Origin: Actinomycetota bacterium
GTDB taxonomy: Bacteria > Actinomycetota > Actinomycetes > Nanopelagicales > Nanopelagicaceae
Direction: 5' to 3'
NCBI GenBank assembly: GCA_009699795.1
Contig: WLNK01000001.1
Coordinates: forward strand, 1-46,817
DNA length: 46,817 nt
Below the pieces are notes generated by a model. That model ran no database searches. It worked only from the letters and a program-made list of their open reading frames with translations, and was not told where the DNA came from. A program made the translations under genes and the position numbers. Position 1 is the first letter of the stretch, and the number at the start of each line of letters is the position of its first letter. Shown piece by piece: positions 8,488 to 16,288 of this stretch.

Positions 8488-9977
8488 TTCTTGACCTCTA
8501 TTGCATCTGCCAAAATTAATTTATCATCGAAAGGAGAGATGACTCCGGCAATTTCTTGTCCGCTTTCGTGTCCCTTACCAAGAATTAAAACACAGTCACC
8601 ATTACTGGCTAAAGAAACTGCGTAACTAATCGCTTCTGCACGATTGGGAATAACTCTTGAAGGGCTAGTTATTTTTTGTGATCCAATCATTTCTTTCAAA
8701 ATATCTTCCGGATTTTCATCTCGAGGATTATCGCTAGTAAATATGGCCACATCGCAATTCTTGAGTAAGGCCTCCCCCATGAGAGGGCGTTTGCTTGCAT
8801 CGCGATTCCCGCCGCATCCGAGTACTGCAATGACTTTTCCGGTTGTGAATTCCTTCGATGTGCGCAAAACATTTGATACTGCATCGGGGGTGTGTGCATA
8901 ATCAACAAAAGCTCCAAAATCTTGCCCGAGGTTTACAGCATCGAGTCGTCCCTCTGCGCCATTGAGTTTTGGAACTATGGCTGCAATTTCAACTGGATCG
9001 ATACCGGCTTCATGGGCCATAGCAATTGCCATTAAGAGATTATCTAGGTTGTATCCGCCACGAAGGGATGTTGTCGCTTCAATTAAAATTCCACCAGTGC
9101 CTCTGATTTGAATCGCTACACCGGAATTTTCGTTGAAATAATCTACATAGTGCCACTGCGCGTTTTTCTTTGATCTTGAGAGTGTGACTATTGGAATCTC
9201 AGAGGAAATTGCAAGTTTTTCACCATATGGATCATCAACATTAATGAATCCAAGATCGGCGAATTCAAAAGTGAAGAGCTTTGATTTTGCTGCAAAGTAC
9301 TCCTGCATGCCACCATGAAAATCAAGATGGTCTTGAGTTAAATTAGTAAAACCTACATATGAAAAATGCGAACCCTTTATACGTTGCATAGAAATTGCAT
9401 GACTTGAAACCTCCATCACAAAGTGGCGCATATGTCGTTCTTTCATTACCGCGGCAAGGGCTTGTACTTGTGTTGCCTCAGGAGTGGTTCGCTCACTCTT
9501 AAATCTTTCGCTACCAATACGAGTTTCAACTGTTCCGACAAGTCCAGAATCGCGTCCAGCCATTTGAAACATTTGATGCAAAAGCGTTGTAACTGTTGTT
9601 TTACCATTTGTTCCAGTGATTCCGATTGAATGTAAATCGCGCATAGGTTCGCGATATAAAGCGCAAGAAATAAGAGCTGCTGCTTCGCGGGGATTCTTTA
9701 CAACTAGGGTAGGCAGGTCAGTAAAAATTTTTGCACCTGCTTCATCTGTCACAAATGCGATTGCACCTCGTTCTTTGGCTGTCGAGGCATAGCGAGCTCC
9801 ATGGGTTTTCAATCCTGGAATACCTATAAATACATCGCCATTTTCAATATCCGAATCGCTCTGCGTGACTCCTGAAATTTCAATTTGTAAGAGTGCAGAC
9901 TCTTCCAGCGTGGAGTTTGCGCCAAGGAGCCGAGAAATATCTGCGAGTGTGAGTGAAAACTTTTCAATCGGTCTCAT
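8484..9977 (-). CDS. murE: UDP-MurNAc-L-Ala-D-Glu:meso-diaminopimelate ligase MurE
   Basis: MurE adds the third residue of the peptidoglycan stem. The 497-aa protein has the ATP loop G-T-N-G-K-T-T near residues 122-128, the E-V-S-S-H-A segment and D-Y-A-H-T-P-D. Near residue 410 it carries D-N-P-R, the loop known to select meso-diaminopimelate rather than lysine. From this I infer meso-DAP-type peptidoglycan. The start shares one base with the ftsI stop (TAATG), and the stop overlaps murF by 4 bases. Confidence 0.97.
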   Translation of the reverse strand: MRPIEKFSLTLADISRLLGANSTLEESALLQIEISGVTQSDSDIENGDVFIGIPGLKTHGARYASTAKERGAIAFVTDEAGAKIFTDLPTLVVKNPREAAALISCALYREPMRDLHSIGITGTNGKTTVTTLLHQMFQMAGRDSGLVGTVETRIGSERFKSERTTPEATQVQALAAVMKERHMRHFVMEVSSHAISMQRIKGSHFSYVGFTNLTQDHLDFHGGMQEYFAAKSKLFTFEFADLGFINVDDPYGEKLAISSEIPIVTLSRSKKNAQWHYVDYFNENSGVAIQIRGTGGILIEATTSLRGGYNLDNLLMAIAMAHEAGIDPVEIAAIVPKLNGAEGRLDAVNLGQDFGAFVDYAHTPDAVSNVLRTSKEFTTGKVIAVLGCGGNRDASKRPLMGEALLKNCDVAIFTSDNPRDENPEDILKEMIGSQKITSPSRVIPNRAEAISYAVSLASNGDCVLILGKGHESGQEIAGVISPFDDKLILADAIEVKK

Positions 9978-11827
9978 TAGCGCTTCTTTACACTTGCTTG
10001 GGCAATTTCTGTCTTCTTATTATCTGATGGCTTTGATGGCACTTCAACTTTTTTCTGCGTGCGAAGCTGTGATGCGTTTAAGGCAACGGGTTCTAGCTTT
10101 GTTCCTGTCGGTGCCACATGCTCGGATTGGAGTACAAAAGTCATAACTTCTTTAAAGACCGGACCTCCGAGTGATCCGCCATAGTGAGCGCCTTTTGGAT
10201 CTTGAATAGTCACACTTATTACATATTTTGGTTTATCTGCAGGTGCAAACCCAATAAATGATGCGGTGTATCCGCTGTAACAGCCACATGATGGATCAAT
10301 GCGCATTGCAGTACCAGTCTTTCCTGCGACGCGATATCCCGGAATTGCAGCACTTGGCGCTGTTCCATTTGCAGATACGACGCCTTCCATCATCTTTCTC
10401 ATGGTTTCTGCTGTGCTCTGACTAATTACTCTTTCAGATTTTCCTAGATTTCTTGCAGTAAATTTTCCAGATGTATCAGTAGTGCCTGCAATAACCGTCG
10501 GTGTAACTCGTACGCCGTCATTTGCGATAGTTGCGAAAACGCTTGTCGCTTGCATTGCAGTCACTGAATATCCCTGACCGAATGCAACTGTTGGGGCTGT
10601 TGTTCCCGACCATTGGCTAACGGGGTGCAAAATTCCTCGAGATTCACCGGGTAGTCCAGAACCTGTATTTTGCCCAATCCCAAATTTTGATAAATAGCTA
10701 TACAAAGTGTTGTTACTTAGCAGCTCACCAATTTGAATAGTTCCGGTATTACTCGAAACAGCCAAGATTCCAGCAGATGTGAGTTGCTGTGTTGGGTGGT
10801 GCTCGTGATCGTGAAAAGTATCTCCACCACGTTTGATTTGATACGGAACCGAAAACACTGATTGCGCCGTGATCTTGTTTTCTTCCAGTGCTGCGGCAAG
10901 TGTCATAACTTTTCCTGTGGAACCAGGTTCGTAAACATCCTGAACTGATGGATTTCGCATTAAGTACTGAGAAACTTTCTTAGTATTGTTTGGATCGAAA
11001 GTTGGTGCGGTGGCATGAGCAAGAATTGCCCCGGTCTTTGGATCCATCACTATTACTGTTCCATTTGCCGCATGGGATTTTGATACGACGTCAGCAATTG
11101 CCTTTGAAGCAATCCACTGGATATCTCGATCAATAGTTAGCCGCACGGATGTTCCCTGTTTTGCGGCGATAATTTCACTTTGCGAACCAGGAATTTCTGC
11201 ACCAAGACCGCGAGCATATGAATATCGTCCGGCTGTTCCGGTAATCAAACTATTCATGCTTGATTCAATTCCTGATGCACCAACTCCATCTTCTCGAACG
11301 AAACCAATAAGTGAAGAAGTAAGTGAGCCTGATGGATATTCGCGGATATATCCACGCTCGGCAAAGAATCCAATAATTCGTTGATCAAAATGACGAGAAT
11401 CCAGCGTGCTGTTATATGAAGCTAGGGCATTAGTAAGTGAATCCCACATCGCAGGCTTTGCATTCTTATAAACCATCGAATATTTCTTAACGCCAGATAT
11501 TGCGCTCTGAACTTCTGCTACGGATAACCCGAGAATCGGAGCTACGAAATTTGCCACTCGTGGCGCATCTGTGATTTGAGTTTGATCGACAACAATATTT
11601 ATTGCGGAAACACTTCGAGCAAATGAAACTCCATTTATGTCAGTGATATCGCCACGGGGTGCTGGAATCGTTCGGGTTGATTCCATCTCATTTGCCGCAC
11701 GCACTTTATAAGAGTTGGCTTGAATTACCTGGATCTGTACAAGGCGCACAGCAAAGAAAAGAATAAAGACCAAGCAAAGAACAATGAGGAATTTGATTCG
11801 TTTGTGCGCAAGAAGCAAGCTACCCAT
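9977..11827 (-). CDS. ftsI: septal peptidoglycan transpeptidase FtsI (PBP3, class B)
   Basis: FtsI cross-links septal peptidoglycan with FtsW. The 616-aa product has one N-terminal membrane anchor (about 12-32), a dimerisation domain with the A-P-R-G-D-I segment (56-61), and the penicillin-binding domain with all three catalytic motifs: S-T-G-K (303-306), S-S-N (358-360) and K-T-G-T (503-506). A charged tail of about 50 residues follows the transpeptidase domain. No PASTA repeat is present. It overlaps the upstream ftsL-like gene by 8 bases. Confidence 0.96.
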   Translation of the reverse strand: MGSLLLAHKRIKFLIVLCLVFILFFAVRLVQIQVIQANSYKVRAANEMESTRTIPAPRGDITDINGVSFARSVSAINIVVDQTQITDAPRVANFVAPILGLSVAEVQSAISGVKKYSMVYKNAKPAMWDSLTNALASYNSTLDSRHFDQRIIGFFAERGYIREYPSGSLTSSLIGFVREDGVGASGIESSMNSLITGTAGRYSYARGLGAEIPGSQSEIIAAKQGTSVRLTIDRDIQWIASKAIADVVSKSHAANGTVIVMDPKTGAILAHATAPTFDPNNTKKVSQYLMRNPSVQDVYEPGSTGKVMTLAAALEENKITAQSVFSVPYQIKRGGDTFHDHEHHPTQQLTSAGILAVSSNTGTIQIGELLSNNTLYSYLSKFGIGQNTGSGLPGESRGILHPVSQWSGTTAPTVAFGQGYSVTAMQATSVFATIANDGVRVTPTVIAGTTDTSGKFTARNLGKSERVISQSTAETMRKMMEGVVSANGTAPSAAIPGYRVAGKTGTAMRIDPSCGCYSGYTASFIGFAPADKPKYVISVTIQDPKGAHYGGSLGGPVFKEVMTFVLQSEHVAPTGTKLEPVALNASQLRTQKKVEVPSKPSDNKKTEIAQASVKKR

Positions 11828-12242
11828 TTGTCACCGGACCTGGTGCAACTTCACTCGGTGCAAGGTTTAGAAACACTGGCGACTCAGAGTGTTTCATCCC
11901 GAGCTTTGAAGCAGCATCGGCAAGAGCTGCAGGAGAAGACAATGTATCCATCTCTCGTCCTATTGCTTCACGCTCATCCGCAACTGCCTTAGCTTCGGCC
12001 TTTAATCTTGAAAGGGTGAAAGCATCCTCGGCAAGCAAGATATTTACTGTGAGCAGAACCAAGAAGCCGAGTGCAGCAATAAGTGATAAAAACTTCGCAA
12101 AGAACTTGTGCGTTGCTCGAGTTGTTCCAGAAACTTCCGGAACTAACTTTAAAATTACTTCCGCAGATTTCTCCGCAACTATTGCACGAGATCGCGCAAT
12201 AACAGGCTGACGCGATTGTCTTAGAGCTGATGTAAGGGCCAC
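11820..12242 (-). CDS. ftsL: FtsL-like septum protein
   Basis: This 140-aa protein has a cytoplasmic arm of about 48 residues, a single hydrophobic helix (F-L-S-L-I-A-A-L-G-F-L-V-L-L-T-V, about 51-69) and then a heptad-like segment rich in L, A, K and E (about 75-105). This is the FtsL/DivIC bitopic coiled-coil layout. FtsL proteins are scarcely conserved in sequence, so the assignment rests on this topology and on the gene sitting between rsmH and ftsI. GTG start overlaps the rsmH TAG stop by one base. Probable role: scaffold of the FtsQ-FtsL complex. Confidence 0.82.
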   Translation of the reverse strand: MALTSALRQSRQPVIARSRAIVAEKSAEVILKLVPEVSGTTRATHKFFAKFLSLIAALGFLVLLTVNILLAEDAFTLSRLKAEAKAVADEREAIGREMDTLSSPAALADAASKLGMKHSESPVFLNLAPSEVAPGPVTNG

Positions 12243-13198
12243 TATGAAGCCACCCTCTCTATCGCTCGAAGACGCACTGATGCAGATCTTGGATTTGCTT
12301 GAAGTTCCTCGGAACTTGGGGTTTCACTCGACTTAACAACAAGTGCGAATTTCGGAGCAAACTCAGGCAGATCTATTGGCAAATTTCGAGGACTCTTAGA
12401 AGTGCTGACCTCTACAAAAAGTTCTTTAACAATTCGGTCTTCCAGTGATTGGAATGAAAGAACAACGAGCCGTCCACCGATTTCAAGAAGCTCTAAGGCG
12501 ATAGGAAGCGCACGTGTTATCGCGCCCAGCTCATCATTGGCTTCAATACGAAGCGCCTGGAAAGTTCGTTTAGCCGGATTTCCACCAGTGCGCCTTGTTG
12601 CTGCAGGAATTGAATCTTTTACAAGAGTTGCCAGCTGGGTTGTTGAATTCAGCGGGGCAATTTCACGTGCTTTCACAATATTTTCAACGATGCGGGTAGC
12701 AAATTTTTCCTCGCCATACGCGCGCAAAATTTGTACAAGCTTCCCCGGAGCGTATGTATTCAAAATTTCAGATGCTGTAATTCCACGGCTTCGATCCATG
12801 CGCATATCAAGAGGTGCATCTTTTGAATAAGAAAATCCACGATCGCTTTCGTCGAGTTGAATTGAAGAAACACCTAAATCAAAGAGAGCTCCAGTAATTT
12901 TTTGATACCCATGGGAGTGCACTACCGCTTCTATGTCATCGAAGACTGCGTGGGAAGTTTTAAATCTTTCGCCAAAAGTGGCAAGTCGCTTGGATGCTCG
13001 ATCAAGGGCAACTTCATCTCGATCAATTCCAATGACTGTGAGTTGGGGGAATTTATTTAATAGCGCTTCTGTATGTCCGCCAAGACCCAGAGTGGCATCA
13101 ACGACAACAGGTTTTTCATTTCGCAAAAGCGCCGCATCAATGGAAGGTGAAAGAAGGTCGACGCAGCGATTAAGCATTACTGAAATATGTTGCTGCAT
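12242..13198 (-). CDS. rsmH: 16S rRNA (cytosine-1402-N4) methyltransferase RsmH (MraW)
   Basis: RsmH methylates N4 of C1402 in the P-site region of 16S rRNA using S-adenosylmethionine. The SAM loop D-A-T-L-G-L-G-G-H-T-E and the later segments G-A-L-F-D-L-G-V-S-S, R-M-D and F-Q-A-L-R-I-E-A-N-D-E are diagnostic. The frame stays open to an ATG at 13258, but the family starts near M-x-x-H-x-x-V-M, matching the ATG at 13198, which has a GGGGGAG ribosome site a few bases upstream. The upstream ATG at 13258 sits in the 3' arm of a long hairpin, so I prefer 13198 (318 aa). Confidence 0.94.
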   Translation of the reverse strand: MQQHISVMLNRCVDLLSPSIDAALLRNEKPVVVDATLGLGGHTEALLNKFPQLTVIGIDRDEVALDRASKRLATFGERFKTSHAVFDDIEAVVHSHGYQKITGALFDLGVSSIQLDESDRGFSYSKDAPLDMRMDRSRGITASEILNTYAPGKLVQILRAYGEEKFATRIVENIVKAREIAPLNSTTQLATLVKDSIPAATRRTGGNPAKRTFQALRIEANDELGAITRALPIALELLEIGGRLVVLSFQSLEDRIVKELFVEVSTSKSPRNLPIDLPEFAPKFALVVKSSETPSSEELQANPRSASVRLRAIERVAS

Positions 13199-13251
13199 CC
13201 TCTCCCCCAATCTTTCGATTAACTTTCTTTCGCGGATATGAATTACCTCTG

Positions 13252-13352
13252 CTCTCATCTCTGGTCACCGCCGGCCGACGGATCTCTCGAAAGCGACGCC
13301 GGGGAAGGGGCGTCGCTGTCGGCTTGAGGTCGACGGTGGCCACAGATGAGAG
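13252..13352 (-). ncRNA. candidate mraW RNA motif (structured leader of rsmH)
   Basis: The mraZ-rsmH gap holds a GC-rich paired element on the transcribed (minus) strand. Plus-strand bases 13344-13352 pair with 13252-13260 as a perfect 9-bp stem. It continues inward through GTGGCCACCG against CGGTGACCAG with two mismatches, plus a further GTCGAC/GTCGGC region. Inside is a separate perfect 9-bp hairpin, 13292-13300 with 13309-13317 (AGCGACGCC/GGCGTCGCT). The known actinobacterial mraW RNA motif occupies exactly this place, upstream of mraW, as a presumed cis-regulator. I infer identity from position and structure; I could not align it to the published consensus. Confidence 0.6.
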
Positions 13353-13396
13353 GCCGTTCTATTTAGTTGTTATTAAGTTGTTTTCTTAAATACTTT

Positions 13397-13828
13397 TTAG
13401 AAGAGTCCTGGGAATACCTCTTCTGAAACCTCAGCAAAGCCTTTTTCGCGATCTGCCAAATATTTATTCCAAGATGTGCTATCCCAAATTTCAACGCGAG
13501 TATTCGCGCCAATAACGACGCACTCTTTTTCAAGACCTGCATATGTGCGAAGTCCTTGAGGAATAGTTACGCGGCCTTGGCGATCCGGAATTTCATCGTG
13601 TGCGCCGGCAAACATCACGCGCATGTAATCGCGCGCGGATTTTGCAGTCACAGGGGCTTGTCGAAGTTGCTCAGTAATTGTCGAAAATTCGGCAGATGGA
13701 AATACATACAGGCATCGCTCTTGGCCCTTGGTAATTACTAGGCCAGCAGAGAGCTCGTCGCGAAATTTCGCGGGAAGAATGAGGCGGCCTTTTTCATCAA
13801 GGCGTGGCTCGTGGGTGCCGAGAAACAT
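13397..13828 (-). CDS. mraZ: transcriptional regulator MraZ
   Basis: MraZ is the DNA-binding autoregulator of the dcw cluster. The product has two SpoVT/AbrB-type half domains, each with the D-x-x-G-R-x-x-(I/L)-P motif: D-E-K-G-R-L-I-L-P near the N-terminus and D-R-Q-G-R-V-T-I-P in the middle. The frame is open up to 13876, but the family starts M-F-L-G-T-H-E-P-R-L-D, which matches the ATG at 13828 and gives 143 aa, the usual length. A purine-rich GGAAGGGGG lies just upstream. First gene of the dcw operon; its likely binding sites lie at 13881-13924. Confidence 0.94.
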   Translation of the reverse strand: MFLGTHEPRLDEKGRLILPAKFRDELSAGLVITKGQERCLYVFPSAEFSTITEQLRQAPVTAKSARDYMRVMFAGAHDEIPDRQGRVTIPQGLRTYAGLEKECVVIGANTRVEIWDSTSWNKYLADREKGFAEVSEEVFPGLF

Positions 13829-13880
13829 TTTCTGGCCCCCTTCCCCAGGTTTCAGCGAACGGTGAAGCCCGTTCAATCCC

Positions 13881-13924
13881 CCACTTTACTCCACTTTCCC
13901 CCTTTTTCAACCACCTTTCGCCAC
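13881..13924 (-). promoter_or_regulatory. MraZ-box operator array
   Basis: On the plus strand CCAC occurs at 13881, 13891, 13911 and 13921, exactly in 10-bp phase, with a degenerate repeat at 13901; on the transcribed strand these are GTGG boxes such as AAAGTGG-AGT-AAAGTGG. MraZ proteins bind direct G-rich repeats (TGGG or GTGG type) at 10-bp spacing just upstream of their own gene. The array lies 53-97 bases before the mraZ ATG and covers the probable promoter, so autoregulation is the natural inference. Another GTGG at 13942-13945 is close to, but not exactly in, phase. Confidence 0.8.
13883..13910 (-). promoter_or_regulatory. likely mraZ/dcw promoter
   Basis: On the minus strand TTGAAA (13905-13910; 5 of 6 to TTGACA) is followed after 16 bases by TAAAGT (13883-13888; 4 of 6 to TATAAT). 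It would start transcription about 45-50 bases before the mraZ ATG. It lies inside the GTGG box array, so bound MraZ would cover it. Inference from sequence only. Confidence 0.45.
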
Positions 13925-13988
13925 TATTTACCCTTTCCTCCCCACCGCCCTCCACGGCTTCGAAGTGGGCCTACTCTCTGGAAAAAGG

Positions 13989-14015
13989 CAAAAAAATAGA
14001 CCCCCGAAGGAGTCT
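13989..14015 (-). terminator. intrinsic terminator after the DUF3040 gene
   Basis: Read on the minus strand, AGACTCC-TTCG-GGGGTCT (14015 to 13998) forms a 7-bp stem, one pair being T-G, with a UUCG tetraloop, followed by A and a run of seven T. It lies about 50 bases after the DUF3040 stop and separates that gene from the mraZ promoter. This is the clearest rho-independent terminator serving the minus strand in the window. Confidence 0.85.
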
Positions 14016-14064
14016 TGTTCTGGGCGCTCAGCTTGCGAGCGCGAATCTGCCTTTAATCAGTTAT

Positions 14065-14415
14065 TCACCCTTGATTGCGCTGATCCCAACGATTTTCCAT
14101 GCGGGCTGAAAATCCGCCCTTGGACTTGCCGGGCTTACTTGTCTTTGTTGCGCCAGGTGCGCCGATAGCGCGAATTGCGATGATCAATCCGGTGAGTGCG
14201 AGCACGAATCCAGCCACCCCAACAACAGTGGCCTTTGCGATAAGTCCTGCGAAGAGTACTGCCAGTCCAAGAAAGACTAAAAGTAGGCCACGAAGAATTG
14301 ATCCGCCCACCAGACGAGGTGAACCTGAAAGTGCAGAAACTAGGCGTGGGTCATCGGCTACGAGAGCTTCTTCCATCTCGGCTAGTAGGCGCTTTTCGCG
14401 ATCTGATAATGGCAC
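14065..14415 (-). CDS. DUF3040 family membrane protein
   Basis: This is a small actinobacterial membrane protein of unknown function. The N-terminus P-L-S-D-R-E-K-R-L-L-A-E-M-E-E-A-L-x-x-D-D-P-R matches the DUF3040 signature. Two hydrophobic helices follow (about 40-60 and 63-82), then a basic tail. The open frame reaches a TTG at 14433, but the family starts immediately before P-L-S, which here is the GTG at 14415. A DUF3040 gene next to mraZ is a common actinobacterial arrangement, recalled rather than checked. It has its own terminator before mraZ. Confidence 0.85.
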   Translation of the reverse strand: MPLSDREKRLLAEMEEALVADDPRLVSALSGSPRLVGGSILRGLLLVFLGLAVLFAGLIAKATVVGVAGFVLALTGLIIAIRAIGAPGATKTSKPGKSKGGFSARMENRWDQRNQG

Positions 14416-14462
14416 GTGCTCACAATAGAACAACTTTTTCTTGGGTGCTAGTCGGGCCAGTA

Positions 14463-15638
14463 CTAATCAGGTTTGATCAGGCGCCCTGGCCGAACGCTCG
14501 TGCCGCCAAATCGGGCCTTTGCCTTATCGATCGCCCCCTCGGCCTCTCTCCAACCATGCTCTCGTCCACCTAATACAAGCTGTTCTGGTGGTTGCTCTTG
14601 GAGATTTTCAAAACTCACCGCAACCATTCGAATAAATGCGCGGTTAATGCCAAGTGCGTTGTAGAGAGCCTTCACGATTTCATAACTTTCGTGCGTGCCA
14701 TTAATGGCAAGTGGCACCGTTTTGGAACGAGTGATTGTAGAGAAATCTGCGAATCGCACTTTAATTCCGAGCGTCCTGGCAAAGAGTTTGCGCTCGCGAA
14801 GTCGTGCAGATGCTTTCTCTGTCATCCGTAGCAACTCCTGCAATATCTCTTCTGGATCCGATAAATCGTAAGAAAAAGTTTCCGCGTTACTTATGCTTTT
14901 ATCTGGCTCATCTACAACAACATCTCGGTAATCGCGCCCCCACGAGAGTTCATACAGTGATGAACCAGCGGCCTCTCCCAGCGCCCGGACCAGTGTAGAA
15001 CGCTTGGTATTTGCAATATCTGCCACTGTTTTTAATCCGAGGCGCTCAAGTGATTCTGCTGTTTTGGGGCCGACTCCCCAAATCGCTGAAACAGGAAGTG
15101 GGTGTAAAAATTCCAAAATTCGATCTTCTGTAATTTCAAGTAGCCCATTTGGTTTGCAGTGTTGAGATGCGAGTTTTGCAATGAATTTTGATGGAGCAAT
15201 TCCAACCGAACAAGTAATGCCTTCTTGATCTTCAACTAGCTTTCTAATTTCTACCGCGATCTCTCGCCCTGTGCCCTTTAATTTTCTGGCCCCTGTCACA
15301 TCTAAGAAAGCTTCATCAAGTGAGAGAGGTTCGACAAGTGGAGTAAAGGAGTTAAAAATCTCCATCACTCGCTCTGAGATTTGCGAGTAGCGATGATGCT
15401 CTGGAGCTACAAAGATTGCGTGAGGTGCCATTCGTTGGGCGCGGCCCACCGGCATCGCAGCCCTAATTCCAAATTTGCGCGCTTCGTAATTAGCTGAGAG
15501 AACTACTCCGCGGATTCCCGCACCAACCACGAGTGCTTTCCCGCGAAGTTCTGGATGATCACGTTCGGCAACGGAGGCATAAAAGGCATCCATATCTACA
15601 TGCAGGATCGTCGATGCAAGCGCGCTTTCTTCGCTCAT
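14463..15638 (-). CDS. dinB: DNA polymerase IV (Y-family, DinB)
   Basis: This is a translesion DNA polymerase. The 391-aa protein carries the Y-family catalytic motifs: H-V-D-M-D-A-F-Y-A-S-V, with D15 and D17, and S-L-D-E-A-F-L-D with D108 and E109. It also has the Y-E-A-R-K-F-G-I-R finger segment, a helix-hairpin-helix region (I-W-G-V-G-P-K-T-A) and a little-finger domain. A perfect LexA-type palindrome sits 17-32 bases upstream of the ATG, so SOS induction is likely. It is transcribed toward the DUF3040 gene with a 47-base gap. Confidence 0.95.
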   Translation of the reverse strand: MSEESALASTILHVDMDAFYASVAERDHPELRGKALVVGAGIRGVVLSANYEARKFGIRAAMPVGRAQRMAPHAIFVAPEHHRYSQISERVMEIFNSFTPLVEPLSLDEAFLDVTGARKLKGTGREIAVEIRKLVEDQEGITCSVGIAPSKFIAKLASQHCKPNGLLEITEDRILEFLHPLPVSAIWGVGPKTAESLERLGLKTVADIANTKRSTLVRALGEAAGSSLYELSWGRDYRDVVVDEPDKSISNAETFSYDLSDPEEILQELLRMTEKASARLRERKLFARTLGIKVRFADFSTITRSKTVPLAINGTHESYEIVKALYNALGINRAFIRMVAVSFENLQEQPPEQLVLGGREHGWREAEGAIDKAKARFGGTSVRPGRLIKPD

Positions 15639-15654
15639 AAATCCACGCTACCTC

Positions 15655-15670
15655 TCGAACATATGTTCGA
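15655..15670. promoter_or_regulatory. LexA (SOS) box
   Basis: TCGAACATATGTTCGA is a perfect 16-bp palindrome that matches the Gram-positive and actinobacterial SOS box (CGAAC, 4 bases, GTTCG). It lies directly upstream of dinB (ATG at 15638) and overlaps a possible -10, TATGTT on the minus strand. The DoxX gene on the other side starts 124 bases away, so dinB is the likely target. Confidence 0.88.
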
Positions 15671-15793
15671 AAAATACAGGAAAACCTCGATGATTTCAAG
15701 CGTGTCGAAAGGGGCAAGTAATTGAAATTTCAACTACTTTCATTTACTCTTCTTTATGTTCGTAACATTCACACAAGTACAAACAGGAGAAAA

Positions 15794-16222
15794 ATGAACG
15801 CAGTTCTAGTTATCGGTCGCGTGCTTTTCGCAGCACTCTTCATCATGTCAGGCATTGGGCACTTCAAATCACTCGAAGCAATGACAGGTTATGCAAAGTA
15901 CAAGAAGCTCCCTGCAGCAAAGCTCGGCGTGATCGGTAGTGGTCTCTTCTTCCTTCTCGGAGGTATCTACATCCTTCTCGGTGTTTGGGTAGATCTTGGC
16001 GCGCTTTTGATCGCTGTAACTGTAATTCTTGCAGCGCTTATTTTCCACCAGTACTGGAAAGAAACTGATGCCAACACAAAGATGCAGGAAACAATTGCAT
16101 TTAATAAAGACCTAGCTCTTGGCGGTGCAGCTTTGATTATTCTCGCACTCGTTGCGGGCGGAGTTATCACAGGTGCCGAGTTTGGACCTCACGTTGGAAA
16201 TATCTCATTCTTCAATAAGTAA
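15794..16222 (+). CDS. DoxX family membrane protein
   Basis: This 142-aa protein has four hydrophobic helices (about 4-22, 48-66, 70-90 and 112-132) and the DoxX pattern G-R-V-L-F-A-A-L-F-I-M-S-G-I-G-H-F near the start. DoxX proteins are small membrane proteins, some tied to redox or quinone metabolism; the exact role here is not known. The open frame extends back to 15722, but the ATG at 15794 has a clear AGGAG site five bases upstream and begins at the conserved helix. It is followed by a strong terminator, so it is probably a single-gene unit. Confidence 0.88.
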   Translation: MNAVLVIGRVLFAALFIMSGIGHFKSLEAMTGYAKYKKLPAAKLGVIGSGLFFLLGGIYILLGVWVDLGALLIAVTVILAALIFHQYWKETDANTKMQETIAFNKDLALGGAALIILALVAGGVITGAEFGPHVGNISFFNK

Positions 16223-16234
16223 TTCTTCTTACAC

Positions 16235-16263
16235 AAAAGCCCCCGGTTAATCCGGGGGCTTTT
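16235..16263 (+). terminator. intrinsic terminator after the DoxX gene
   Basis: AAAAGCCCCCGG (16235-16246) and CCGGGGGCTTTT (16252-16263) form a perfect 12-bp stem with a TTAAT loop, 12 bases after the DoxX stop. The T run is short (four) but the stem is very stable. Its symmetry would let it act in both directions. Confidence 0.88.
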
Positions 16264-16288
16264 GCATTTCTTCTGCGACTATTTCGCC

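Noticed and set aside
15671..15793. Promoter for the DoxX gene (TTGAAA at 15722)
   Set aside because: No -10 hexamer at proper spacing matched more than three bases, so no promoter is called.
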